NCBI RefSeq assembly: GCF_008808095.1
Contig: NZ_CP023396.1
Span: 2,559,501 to 2,623,500, forward strand
Reading direction: 5' to 3'
Source of the DNA: Pseudoalteromonas ruthenica
Lineage (GTDB): Bacteria > Pseudomonadota > Gammaproteobacteria > Enterobacterales > Alteromonadaceae
Length of the DNA: 64,000 nt
The translations under genes were made by a program, and so were the position numbers. Below, in pieces: positions 1 to 8,512 of the stretch (positions are counted from its first letter, which is position 1; every line of letters begins with the position of its first letter). The notes below the pieces were generated by a model that saw only the letters and a list, made by a program, of their open reading frames with translations, had not been told where the DNA came from and did not search any database.

Positions 1-43
1 ACATTTTGAAACTGATAAGCATAGAAAAGGAATTAATTTAACC

Positions 44-1123
44 ATGACTACGCCCATAGCGCCCTTGCCGCTCTCTAATATCGAACAATGGGAAACGCGC
101 GCGGTGCTAAAAAAGACAGCGACTGCGCACCGGTACCTTGCTGAACTTAAAGGCGTTGCCGCGAGCATTCCCAATGAAGCCATTTTAATTAACACCTTGT
201 CCCTGCAAGAAGCAAAAGACAGTTCAGAAGTAGAGAACATCGTCACAACTCACGATGAGCTTTATAAGGCAAGCCTCTTTGAAGAAGCGGTAACCAACCC
301 TGCCACAAAAGAAGTACAAGACTATGCCGTTGCTTTAAAACAAGGGTTCGAAACAGCGCGTAAAAGCAAACTTATTCGCCTTGATGACATCCTGGCTATT
401 CAACGAAATCTGGAACATAACAACGCCGGGCTGCGTAAACTGCCCGGTACCGATCTAAAAAATGCACGCACAGGTGAAGTGGTTTACACCCCACCACAAC
501 ACGCAGATGAAATCACAAAACTTATGGACAACCTTGTGCAGTTTATCAATAACGATGAACTATGCGATGCCGACCCACTCGTTAAAATGGCTATAATTCA
601 CCACCAATTTGAGAGCATTCATCCGTTTTACGATGGTAATGGCCGTACCGGGCGTATTTTGAATATTCTGTATTTAGTCACCAAAGATTTACTTAACTTA
701 CCAGTGCTATATCTCAGCCGGTTTGTGATTAAAAACAAAGCTGATTACTACGCCAACCTACAAGCAGTGCGCGATAGCGGCAATTGGGAGCCTTGGCTAG
801 AGTTTATGCTTGATGGTGTCATTGATACCGCACAAAACACCATTTCACTGATCACCGCTATGAAACACCTTATGGCAGAAGTAAAACATGGTATTAGAGA
901 GCAGCTTCCTAAAATTTACAGCCAAGACTTACTCAACAACCTATTTAACCACCCCTACACCAAGATAGACTTTATTGTCGAGGAACTCGGTGTCACTCGC
1001 ATTACCGCCACCAAATATCTGGAGCAGCTGGTGGAACACGGCTTTTTAACCAAACAAAAAGTAGGCCGTGCTAATTACTATATTAACGAGCCTTTGTGCG
1101 CCCTACTGGTTGCCCACGGCTAA
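44..1123 (+). CDS. Fic family protein (probable AMP transferase), class II autoinhibited
   Basis: A 359-aa Fic/DOC enzyme, a family that usually transfers AMP from ATP to a hydroxyl side chain of a target protein. The catalytic loop HPFYDGNGRTGR begins at His193 and is intact. The segment SSEVEN (Ser60-Asn65) fits the inhibitory [S/T]xxxE[G/N] motif, placed N-terminal to the core as in class II Fic proteins, so the enzyme is probably kept off until released. The last ~80 residues look like a winged helix (VEELGVTRITATKYLEQL), which suggests DNA binding or autoregulation. It lies 27 bp upstream of hsdM on the same strand and is probably the same operon; Fic genes often accompany type I restriction loci. 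Its target is unknown. A loose AAGGA-type site precedes the ATG. Confidence 0.9.
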   Translation: MTTPIAPLPLSNIEQWETRAVLKKTATAHRYLAELKGVAASIPNEAILINTLSLQEAKDSSEVENIVTTHDELYKASLFEEAVTNPATKEVQDYAVALKQGFETARKSKLIRLDDILAIQRNLEHNNAGLRKLPGTDLKNARTGEVVYTPPQHADEITKLMDNLVQFINNDELCDADPLVKMAIIHHQFESIHPFYDGNGRTGRILNILYLVTKDLLNLPVLYLSRFVIKNKADYYANLQAVRDSGNWEPWLEFMLDGVIDTAQNTISLITAMKHLMAEVKHGIREQLPKIYSQDLLNNLFNHPYTKIDFIVEELGVTRITATKYLEQLVEHGFLTKQKVGRANYYINEPLCALLVAHG

Positions 1124-1150
1124 CGCCTAATTACTAATTCTGAGAACATC

Positions 1151-2818
1151 ATGACTAATAACGACATCGTACAAAAACTCTGGAACCTGTGTGACGTATT
1201 ACGTGACGACGGCATTAACTACAGCGACTATGTCACTGAACTCGTACTGCTTCTTTTTATTAAAATGGTGCACGAAAACACCGAAGCAGGCGTGTTAAAA
1301 AAACACCCGCTGCCAGAGGGCTGCCGCTGGCAAGACATTAGCGAAAAGTCAGGTATCAACTTACTTAATGATTACAAAGCTATTTTGTTTGCGCTTTCAA
1401 CGGGTAAACGCCTTGAAGCAGACCCAGAAAACCCAGGCCAAACCAAAGAAGTTCAGGTACACGAAGACCCATTGATCAGTGCTATTTATGCTGATGCACA
1501 AACCCGCCTGCGTGAGCCGCGTCATTTAGAACAAATGATTAAAACGTTGGACCAAATAGACTGGTTTAGTGCGCAAAAAGACGGCCTAGGTGACTTATAT
1601 GAAGGCTTATTAGAAAAAAACGCCAGCGAGACTAAATCTGGTGCGGGACAATATTTCACACCCCGCGCTCTTATTAACTCAATGGTGCGTTGCATCAAGC
1701 CTCAAACAGGCGAAGTAATCCAAGACCCAGCAGCAGGCACCGCAGGCTTTTTGGTCGCAGCAGATCAATACATGCGCGAGCAAACCGACGACTATTTTGA
1801 TTTAAGCCCTAAAGACGCCGAATACCAAAAGAATAAAGCCTTTGTAGGCATTGAGCTCGTACCCAACACCCGCCGCTTATCGTTGATGAATTGTTTGTTG
1901 CACGGTATGGAAGGCGATGAAGAAGGCGTGGTGCACTTAGGCAATGCACTCGGTGATGCAGGTAAAGCCCTAGAAAGCGCAGATATCATTTTAGCTAACC
2001 CGCCATTTGGCACCAGTAAAGGCGGCGAAGCCAGCAATACCCGTGACGACCTCACCTACAAAACAGGAAACAAACAACTGGCATTTTTACAGCACATTTA
2101 CCGCAACCTAAAGCCAGGCGGCCGTGCCGCTGTGGTATTGCCTGATAACGTGTTGTTTGAAGCGGGCGTCGGCACAGAGGTGCGCCGCGACCTTATGAAC
2201 AAGTGTAACTTACATACCATACTGCGCTTGCCTACTGGCATCTTCTACGCCCAAGGCGTAAAAACCAATGTGCTGTTTTTCACGAAAGGCTCAGTAACCG
2301 ACAAGTACCAAGAAGAAAACTGCACCGAAAACGTTTGGGTGTATGACTTACGCACCAATATGCCGAGCTTTGGTAAACGTACACCTTTTGGTAACTCCGA
2401 TATTGGCTTTGCATCAGAAGATTTTGGTAAAGACCCGCACTTAGGGGCATTTGAAAAAGCATTTGATCCTGTAGGTCGTGATTTATCGCGACAATCAGAT
2501 ATAGCCACTATACTTGCAGCCCGAACCCAAGGCGAATACAGTTTTGGCGCAGAAGAAATCGCCGTAGATAAAGAAGCGGCCGCCGAAAACCAAGGCGTCG
2601 ACGACAAACTCGCCCACAGCCGCTGGCGCTGTTTTACTCGCCAGTGGATCAGCGACACCAAAAACGACTCACTCGATATCAGTTGGTTAAAAGACAAAGA
2701 CAGTGTCGATGCCGCCGACCTACCAGCGGCAGAAGTGTTAGCACAAGAAGCCAAAGAGGGGTTGACCAGTGCGCTGGTGGAGTTAGATGAGTTGCTTGCG
2801 GAGCTGGCAGATGACTAA
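1151..2818 (+). CDS. hsdM: Type I restriction-modification system DNA methyltransferase subunit HsdM
   Basis: A 555-aa N6-adenine methyltransferase, the modification subunit of a type I system; with HsdS it methylates adenine in a bipartite target. The N-terminal ~150 residues form the HsdM helical domain. AdoMet motif I reads DPAAGTAGFL starting at Asp192, and catalytic motif IV reads NPPFG starting at Asn283; both are intact. The length is normal for the family. It follows fic by 27 bp, and its stop overlaps the hsdS start by 8 bp (ATGACTAA), indicating translational coupling. Catalytic activity is inferred from motif conservation. No HsdR translocase/nuclease is visible in the window; it could lie to the left of base 1. 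Confidence 0.96.
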   Translation: MTNNDIVQKLWNLCDVLRDDGINYSDYVTELVLLLFIKMVHENTEAGVLKKHPLPEGCRWQDISEKSGINLLNDYKAILFALSTGKRLEADPENPGQTKEVQVHEDPLISAIYADAQTRLREPRHLEQMIKTLDQIDWFSAQKDGLGDLYEGLLEKNASETKSGAGQYFTPRALINSMVRCIKPQTGEVIQDPAAGTAGFLVAADQYMREQTDDYFDLSPKDAEYQKNKAFVGIELVPNTRRLSLMNCLLHGMEGDEEGVVHLGNALGDAGKALESADIILANPPFGTSKGGEASNTRDDLTYKTGNKQLAFLQHIYRNLKPGGRAAVVLPDNVLFEAGVGTEVRRDLMNKCNLHTILRLPTGIFYAQGVKTNVLFFTKGSVTDKYQEENCTENVWVYDLRTNMPSFGKRTPFGNSDIGFASEDFGKDPHLGAFEKAFDPVGRDLSRQSDIATILAARTQGEYSFGAEEIAVDKEAAAENQGVDDKLAHSRWRCFTRQWISDTKNDSLDISWLKDKDSVDAADLPAAEVLAQEAKEGLTSALVELDELLAELADD

Positions 2819-4337
2819 TTCTATTTTAGGCGAATGGTGCACTGTTACTCTTGGCGATATTGTTGACTATGGTAAAGCCGAAAAATGCCGCCTAGAAGAT
2901 GTAAGTTCTTCAACTTGGGTGTTAGAGCTTGAAGATATACAAAAGGAATCTTCAAAGCTGATAAAAAGGGTTGATGCGGCAGAAAGACAATTTAAAAGTA
3001 CGAAGAATAAATTCAAATCAGGAGATGTGCTTTACGGTAAGCTACGCCCATATTTAGATAAAGTGATTATTGCTGATCAAGAGGGTGTTGCAACTACAGA
3101 AATCATCCCTATGGATGCGAGTCCATATGTCGATAATAGATACCTCTTTTATTGGTTAAAAGGAGATAAGTTTTTATCTTATGTAAATGAAGTGAGCTAC
3201 GGTGTGAATATGCCACGGCTTGGAACAAGAGATGGTAACGCAGCTCCGTTTGTTCTCCCACCACTCGCTGAACAGAAAGTCATTGCAGAAAAGCTGGATA
3301 AGCTACTAGCGAAAGTCGATAGCATCAAAGCACACCTCGGCGCCGTCCCCGACACCCTAAAACGCTTCCGCCAATCCGTCCTCGCCGCCGCCGTCAGCGG
3401 CAAATTGACAGAAGAGTGGCGTTCAACAAGAGCTTTGGAGGAACTGACAGTTTCAATCAACGAAGTCCATGAGAAACGCAAACAGACTTGGATTGATGAA
3501 CAAGTAAAAGCTGCTGTACGGAAGGGCGTATCATATAAGATTGAGCAAATTGCAAAAAAATATAAAGAGCCTACAGAGCAAACTTTGGACGAGTTTGACC
3601 TCACCCTGATTAAACATATTCCTGAAGAATGGGTTAGTACAAATTTAGATAGTGTTTCCGTTGCTGTTACAGGTAAAACGCCCAAGACTACAGAAGAGTC
3701 TTACTGGAATGGTGATATTCCCTTCATAAGTCCTTCTCAAATCACTAATGAAGGACGTTTAACTTCGCCGGAGAGACACGTAACACAAGAAGGAACAAGT
3801 AAGACGACTATTTTACCTTATGGTTCAATAATGATTGTCTGTATTGGAACAATTGGTAAAGTTGGTTTAGTTGATAAGGAAGTAGCTTTCAATCAACAGA
3901 TTAATGCGTTAATACCGACTCAAGTAGTATTACCTGAGTTTTTGTTTTTTTGGTCAAAAACTCTTCATTCATGGTTGAATAAAACTTCAAGTGCAGTTGT
4001 GAATGCAGCCATTATTAATAAATCGAGGCTTTGTTCCGCTCCTTGTCCTCTACCTAGTATTGCAGAACAAACCGAAATCGTCAGGCGCGCAGAAAAACTC
4101 TTTGCCTATGCTGACAAAATCGAAGCCGAAGTGAACGCCGCCCAAGAGCGTGTAAATAAGCTGACTCAATCGATCCTCGCCAAAGCATTCCGTGGTGAGC
4201 TCACCGCCAAATGGCGCGAACAAAATCCGGACCTCATCAGCGGTGACAACTCCGCCGAAGCCTTGCTAGCAAAGATCAAAGCTGAGCGAGAAAAGCTAAA
4301 GCCAAAGAAGAAAATACACACAAGGAAAAAAGTGTAA
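2811..4337 (+). CDS. hsdS: Type I restriction-modification system specificity subunit HsdS
   Basis: A 508-aa specificity subunit with the standard two-half plan: a target recognition domain (TRD; about residues 1-165), a conserved spacer helix (VLAAAVSGKLTEEW, near residue 200), a second TRD (about 265-420) and a C-terminal conserved helix (SILAKAFRGELTAKWRE) repeating the first. ATG 2811 is chosen over the ATG at 2787 because it gives the coupled 8-bp overlap with hsdM and a natural N-terminus (MTNSILGEW). TRDs are AT-rich and conserved spacers GC-rich, the usual mark of TRD exchange. It sets the sequence methylated by HsdM; the target cannot be read from the sequence. The stop overlaps the next start by one base (TAATG). 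Confidence 0.95.
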   Translation: MTNSILGEWCTVTLGDIVDYGKAEKCRLEDVSSSTWVLELEDIQKESSKLIKRVDAAERQFKSTKNKFKSGDVLYGKLRPYLDKVIIADQEGVATTEIIPMDASPYVDNRYLFYWLKGDKFLSYVNEVSYGVNMPRLGTRDGNAAPFVLPPLAEQKVIAEKLDKLLAKVDSIKAHLGAVPDTLKRFRQSVLAAAVSGKLTEEWRSTRALEELTVSINEVHEKRKQTWIDEQVKAAVRKGVSYKIEQIAKKYKEPTEQTLDEFDLTLIKHIPEEWVSTNLDSVSVAVTGKTPKTTEESYWNGDIPFISPSQITNEGRLTSPERHVTQEGTSKTTILPYGSIMIVCIGTIGKVGLVDKEVAFNQQINALIPTQVVLPEFLFFWSKTLHSWLNKTSSAVVNAAIINKSRLCSAPCPLPSIAEQTEIVRRAEKLFAYADKIEAEVNAAQERVNKLTQSILAKAFRGELTAKWREQNPDLISGDNSAEALLAKIKAEREKLKPKKKIHTRKKV

Positions 4338-6100
4338 TGCGCTTACTGTCACTGAGATTAGATGGAGAATATAAAGGCCTAAGAAATCGCCTCTTTAACT
4401 TTGAAAGCACCACAGATAATGTAATTGCTTTTATTGGGTTAAACGGTTCAGGGAAATCTCAGTTGCTGGAGCTGATCGCTGAATGTTTTGCATACTTAGA
4501 AAGGCTACAACGAGATGATTTCAAAAATAAGGGCCATCTTGCTTTTGATTTCACCCTAATTTACAGCATGAAAGGTTATGTCAATCAATCACCATTTGAC
4601 AAAACAACTGTATTTGGTCAAAAGCTTCGAGTTGAGGAAGGCTTTACGGACCCTATATTTACCGTCGCAGTCAATGCTAACGGCAAACCAAAAATTAAGG
4701 TTGAGCAGCAGGGACAAATAAACAACATAGATATAGAACAATTAACACTGCCCTATGTTGTTGGTTACTCCTCAGGCTTAAATGAAAATCTACAAAGGCC
4801 GTTTTTAAAAAATGCTAACCAATTATTCAAAGCATTAAGAGCGCGTGCTCGATATCACAAGGAAAAGCGAAAGTTGGATATTGGTTACGAGCAAAATCTT
4901 AATGATACAGAGCTTTCATTTAACACTTATCAAAAAAATAAAAAAGAACTACTGAAAAAATACAAACGAAACCATCCTTACTTGTTTACCTACAATACCG
5001 CAGAATATCTAGAAGATGAGCAAGAGTTACCCGAAACGACAACGCATCTATCTAATTTTATTTACCTAGACTACGACAGTGCTCAATTTGCCGTTGCCTT
5101 AAGTGATTTTCGGTTTAATGCCCTTTTTAAGAAGAGTAGATCTAAAAAAGAAAATTTAACGAGCCTTACTTACACGACTCCTACGTTGCTACAGCTAGAG
5201 TTTGATTTTACTCTGTCTCACGTTACCGATGAAATCGTTGATGATGTAAGGTCATTTATCAGAATAGCTGAATCAACAGGCGGAGCCATCAAATACACCG
5301 GCGTCAATACGACCACTGAAGAGTATGATTATTACGAGTTAGACTCTTTAAAAGGCATTATTAGTCTTGACCTAAAACGTTTAGCTTTTGAAAGTAAACT
5401 ATCAACGTTTGGTACCTATGACCCATTCAGATTATTTGAGCGCTTATACAAAGCACAGCAACTTGGCATGAAAAACGTTAATTCACATGGCCGAAAATAC
5501 CTAGAGAAAAATGGCTTCATTGGTACGGTTAAGAAACCCCTCAAAGTAAGACTTCCCCTTATGTCTAAACGTTTGATGTTGACTGGTGATGATCTCAATG
5601 AAGTTGCCTATGAAGAATTATCTGATGGCGAGTCTCAACTATTGCAAGTATTGGCCATTATAAAGCTATACACCAATGAAAATACGTTATTCCTTTTTGA
5701 TGAGCCTGAAACACATTTAAACCCAGCTTGGCGAACAATGTTTCATACTTATTTAACAAAGGCATTAATGGGCGAAGGTAAAGAAACAAATTCGCAGGTG
5801 TTCGTATCAACTCACTCCCCATTCATGGTGTCCTCACTTAAGCGCAGCAATGTGTTCTTGTTTAGCCGCAAAGGCAAAGAAGAGATAAACTTTCAGCCAG
5901 TTCAAAAAGAGACCTATGGCGCCTCATTTGATGTATTAATTAAAGACTTTTTCGAGTTACGCTCATTAATATCGCAAAGCGTTATAGATGAAATCAGAGA
6001 GCAGTTAGAAAAAGGGGACACCCACGCAAAAGAGTGGATTGAAGACAACCTAGGCTTGTCTGCTGAAAAAGCCTACTTGATAAGGAAATTGAGTCAATAA
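4337..6100 (+). CDS. AAA/ABC-type ATPase of restriction-associated, PtuA-like (Septu) type
   Basis: A 587-aa ATPase of the RecF/SMC/OLD-like branch. Walker A is GLNGSGKS at 34-41 (Lys40), the ABC signature is LSDGES at 428-433, Walker B is LFLFDEPETHLNP with Asp455-Glu456, and the His switch is STHSP with His493. All ATP-site elements are intact. The middle insert (about 130-400) is lysine-rich and helical and should carry the partner-specific function. It is coupled by a 1-bp overlap to hsdS and to the HNH gene downstream. An ATPase of this class followed directly by an HNH protein is the gene order of Septu (PtuA-PtuB); related ATPases are also known beside type I restriction loci. A TOPRIM domain of the OLD type is not evident. 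Role in anti-phage sensing is inference. Confidence 0.85.
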   Translation: MRLLSLRLDGEYKGLRNRLFNFESTTDNVIAFIGLNGSGKSQLLELIAECFAYLERLQRDDFKNKGHLAFDFTLIYSMKGYVNQSPFDKTTVFGQKLRVEEGFTDPIFTVAVNANGKPKIKVEQQGQINNIDIEQLTLPYVVGYSSGLNENLQRPFLKNANQLFKALRARARYHKEKRKLDIGYEQNLNDTELSFNTYQKNKKELLKKYKRNHPYLFTYNTAEYLEDEQELPETTTHLSNFIYLDYDSAQFAVALSDFRFNALFKKSRSKKENLTSLTYTTPTLLQLEFDFTLSHVTDEIVDDVRSFIRIAESTGGAIKYTGVNTTTEEYDYYELDSLKGIISLDLKRLAFESKLSTFGTYDPFRLFERLYKAQQLGMKNVNSHGRKYLEKNGFIGTVKKPLKVRLPLMSKRLMLTGDDLNEVAYEELSDGESQLLQVLAIIKLYTNENTLFLFDEPETHLNPAWRTMFHTYLTKALMGEGKETNSQVFVSTHSPFMVSSLKRSNVFLFSRKGKEEINFQPVQKETYGASFDVLIKDFFELRSLISQSVIDEIREQLEKGDTHAKEWIEDNLGLSAEKAYLIRKLSQ

Positions 6101-7224
6101 TGCTGTTTCGTTTAGACCCCAATACACCAAGCTTTGAAGTATTTAGATTGCTTAATGAAGAGCTTCTATACTTCCTGGAACAAGCTGTTACTACAAATAC
6201 ATTTAGCCGAGCTCTATTTAATCAGGGGGCTGTTGGACAAGCTTGCTGGGATAATGCTCAAGAGAACGATGCTAGAGCCAAAAGCGGCCTGACAAGAGAC
6301 AAATTTCAAGAGTTATTTGTAGCTTTAAATGAAGCTGATGAAGATATAAGACAACAGCTATTTGAGTTGATGCGAGACACTCAAGATCTTCAAGCATTCT
6401 TTGATGCTCCCCAAAGAAGTTTACTTGATTTTATGGACGAACCAAGCCGAAAAGCCTTCAAGAAATTATCCACTCACCTATATTGCTCAACAAAAGATTT
6501 AGACCCTGTTATTGCAGCCTCCGGTGGTACAAACATCACCGCACACTTTAATGACTTTCGTGATCAGTTGATTAACGGCAATGTTTGCAAAGCTTGCGGC
6601 ATGGAAAAACTGGCCCCATTCAGAGCCGGAGTGCCCGATGGTGATCAGTGGCGTGCAGATTACGACCACCAGTTATGCAAATCAAAATACCCTTTATTTG
6701 CTGTACATCCAGACAATCTGATCCCCCTCTGTGATGTGTGCAATCAAGATGCAAAAAAGGCAAAAGACTTATTTAGACACAAAGATGGCACTGACCGTTT
6801 GGCATTTTATCCCGCTACCGAAGAAGCAAAAACCTTTATCAATATTGCATTGGAGCAACTTCATGATCCTGAGCCTACTATAAAAGTAAACTGGAACGCT
6901 CCTGACGATACTATATTAAATAAACTCACTACTTGGGATGAAGTCTATGAAATACGCAATCGAGTTGAAGGACAATTTCGCTCTTTAGAAGCAATAATAG
7001 AAGATGAGCTTAATCCAAATAGCCTAGCAGATGTAAGAGAAAGAATAATCGATAAAGCCCAGCCCCTATCTCCCAATACGCTAAAAAGGAAGGAATGGGC
7101 ATTCTGGTATCAGAAGTTATTTGCTGAGCTGGACCAGATCGACGTAGCTCCTTTTGCCGCTAAGTGGGAGTTCATTCAACAACAAGCTACTGATGGTGGT
7201 GATTACATTCTGAACCCACCATAG
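6100..7224 (+). CDS. HNH endonuclease, PtuB-like with extended N- and C-termini
   Basis: A 374-aa predicted nuclease. The central part has a zinc-ribbon HNH fold: Cys163-x2-Cys166 (VCKACG), DYDH with Asp189-His190, HPDNLIPLC with Asn206, and Cys211-x2-Cys214 (CDVCN). The pattern DH...KSKYPLFAVHPDNLIPLCxxCN closely resembles PtuB-type HNH proteins of Septu and of retron Ec78-like systems. About 150 helical residues precede and about 120 follow the HNH core, longer than a minimal PtuB; these may bind the ATPase. The ATG overlaps the ATPase stop by one base, so the two are almost certainly made together. Last gene of the operon, followed by a terminator at 7391. The nuclease call is solid; whether it acts on DNA or RNA is not visible. 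Confidence 0.82.
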   Translation: MLFRLDPNTPSFEVFRLLNEELLYFLEQAVTTNTFSRALFNQGAVGQACWDNAQENDARAKSGLTRDKFQELFVALNEADEDIRQQLFELMRDTQDLQAFFDAPQRSLLDFMDEPSRKAFKKLSTHLYCSTKDLDPVIAASGGTNITAHFNDFRDQLINGNVCKACGMEKLAPFRAGVPDGDQWRADYDHQLCKSKYPLFAVHPDNLIPLCDVCNQDAKKAKDLFRHKDGTDRLAFYPATEEAKTFINIALEQLHDPEPTIKVNWNAPDDTILNKLTTWDEVYEIRNRVEGQFRSLEAIIEDELNPNSLADVRERIIDKAQPLSPNTLKRKEWAFWYQKLFAELDQIDVAPFAAKWEFIQQQATDGGDYILNPP

Positions 7225-7390
7225 CCACAAATGAACCTTTATAAGAAAAAACGGTTACCATAGCGGTTACCAAACCTTTAAAAACAACCATTAATACAAC
7301 ATAAAACACTGTATTTAATGAGATTTAAAACAAAATTCAACATTCAGATCCAGAATATTGAATAATCACCTCGCATTCATTTAACACATA

Positions 7391-7415
7391 AAAGCCCCTT
7401 TCCAGGGGCTTTTTT
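7391..7415 (+). terminator. Rho-independent terminator between the defence operon and the CDF gene
   Basis: A 9-bp stem (AAAGCCCCT / AGGGGCTTT) with a 4-nt loop followed by TTT. It ends the defence operon on the plus strand and, with a shorter T-run, can also serve the convergent CDF gene whose stop codon is at 7418. Confidence 0.8.
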
Positions 7416-7417
7416 GG

Positions 7418-8299
7418 TTAACCATCTCGGCATTGCTCTTGCGGATACTCAAATTCTAAGGTGGTGTGTGCTAAACCATACTCTGCCAGGTTGTCGGCCA
7501 AACGTTGCTTTAGCGCTATCACTTGCTCAGCATTAAGCTCATGAGCAAGACACAAATGCGCTGTCAGCACATGATGTTCGCCATCTAACGACCAGTAATG
7601 CACATGGTGAGCGGTGCTGATTTCTTGCGGCTCTATCAGTACCTCAGTGAGTTTTGTTTGCGTCTTTTTATCCGGTACCCCTTGCAGAAATAGTCGTACG
7701 GTCTGCACTAGGTTGCGCACCACATTGATCAAAATAAACAGGGTAAAACAAATGGATAAAATAGGGTCTAAAATCGGCCAATCAACAAACATCAACACGA
7801 TTGCGACCACCAGCACTGCCACCCAACCCAGCACGTCTTCAAGAAGGTGCCAATTAAGCACTTTCTCATTGAGTGATTTACCACTGCTCAATTTAATCGC
7901 CGCATAACCGTTCACCGCAATACCTAGTATCGCCAGGGCTAACATGCCTTCCGTTACCGGCATGACTGGGTCGAACAACCTCGGCACCGACAACACCAGT
8001 ACCCACACCGAGCCAATCACTAATACCACCGAATTAATAAACGCACCGAATAAGCTTAAGCGCCGATAACCATAGGTAAAATGCTGATTAGCACCTTTAT
8101 TACTGAATTTGTTAAGCAGCCAGGCGCTGCCGATTGACAGGCTATCCCCTAAGTCATGCACGGCATCGGCCATTATCGCAGTACTGTTTGTAAGCCAGCC
8201 GCCAATAAACTCGATAATAGTAAACCCGAGGTTTAAAAAGAATGCCCAACCAATGCGCTCTGAAGCGATGTCATGGGAATGATCGTGGTGATGCGCCAT
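7418..8299 (-). CDS. Cation diffusion facilitator (Zn/Co/Cd efflux), ZitB/CzcD-like
   Basis: A 293-aa inner-membrane CDF transporter that exchanges cytoplasmic divalent metal, most likely Zn2+, for protons. The N-terminus is histidine-rich (MAHHHDHSHD). TM2 has His48-x3-Asp52 (HDLGD) and TM5 repeats HxxxD (WHLLED), the two-histidine, two-aspartate site typical of zinc-type CDFs. Six hydrophobic segments are followed by a short C-terminal domain. It is a single gene, convergent with the defence operon and divergent from the chemoreceptor. It lies 2.3 kb from the Czc-type RND operon, so the region is a small metal-resistance cluster. No regulator gene is adjacent. Confidence 0.9.
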   Translation of the reverse strand: MAHHHDHSHDIASERIGWAFFLNLGFTIIEFIGGWLTNSTAIMADAVHDLGDSLSIGSAWLLNKFSNKGANQHFTYGYRRLSLFGAFINSVVLVIGSVWVLVLSVPRLFDPVMPVTEGMLALAILGIAVNGYAAIKLSSGKSLNEKVLNWHLLEDVLGWVAVLVVAIVLMFVDWPILDPILSICFTLFILINVVRNLVQTVRLFLQGVPDKKTQTKLTEVLIEPQEISTAHHVHYWSLDGEHHVLTAHLCLAHELNAEQVIALKQRLADNLAEYGLAHTTLEFEYPQEQCRDG

Positions 8300-8512
8300 T
8301 TTTTTATCCTTTTGCTGCGTGTACCTACACTCTGGGTTAAAATCTCTTTACCGTCTTTCCCGCTTTTTATCGCGCTCCCTTTAACTTAAGCGCGATTAAG
8401 CACATTTTTTCTCGTGCGTTATATCTGTGTAAAAACACTATGCCAAACTTTTGTGAGCATTACTAAGCCTGTCAGCTATCCTAATTAACAGGCTCTTATC
8501 AGTGAGTACATT

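Noticed and set aside
1..7224. CRISPR array or transposase linked to the defence operon
   Set aside because: No repeat-spacer structure and no transposase or integrase frame seen in this stretch or the rest of the window.
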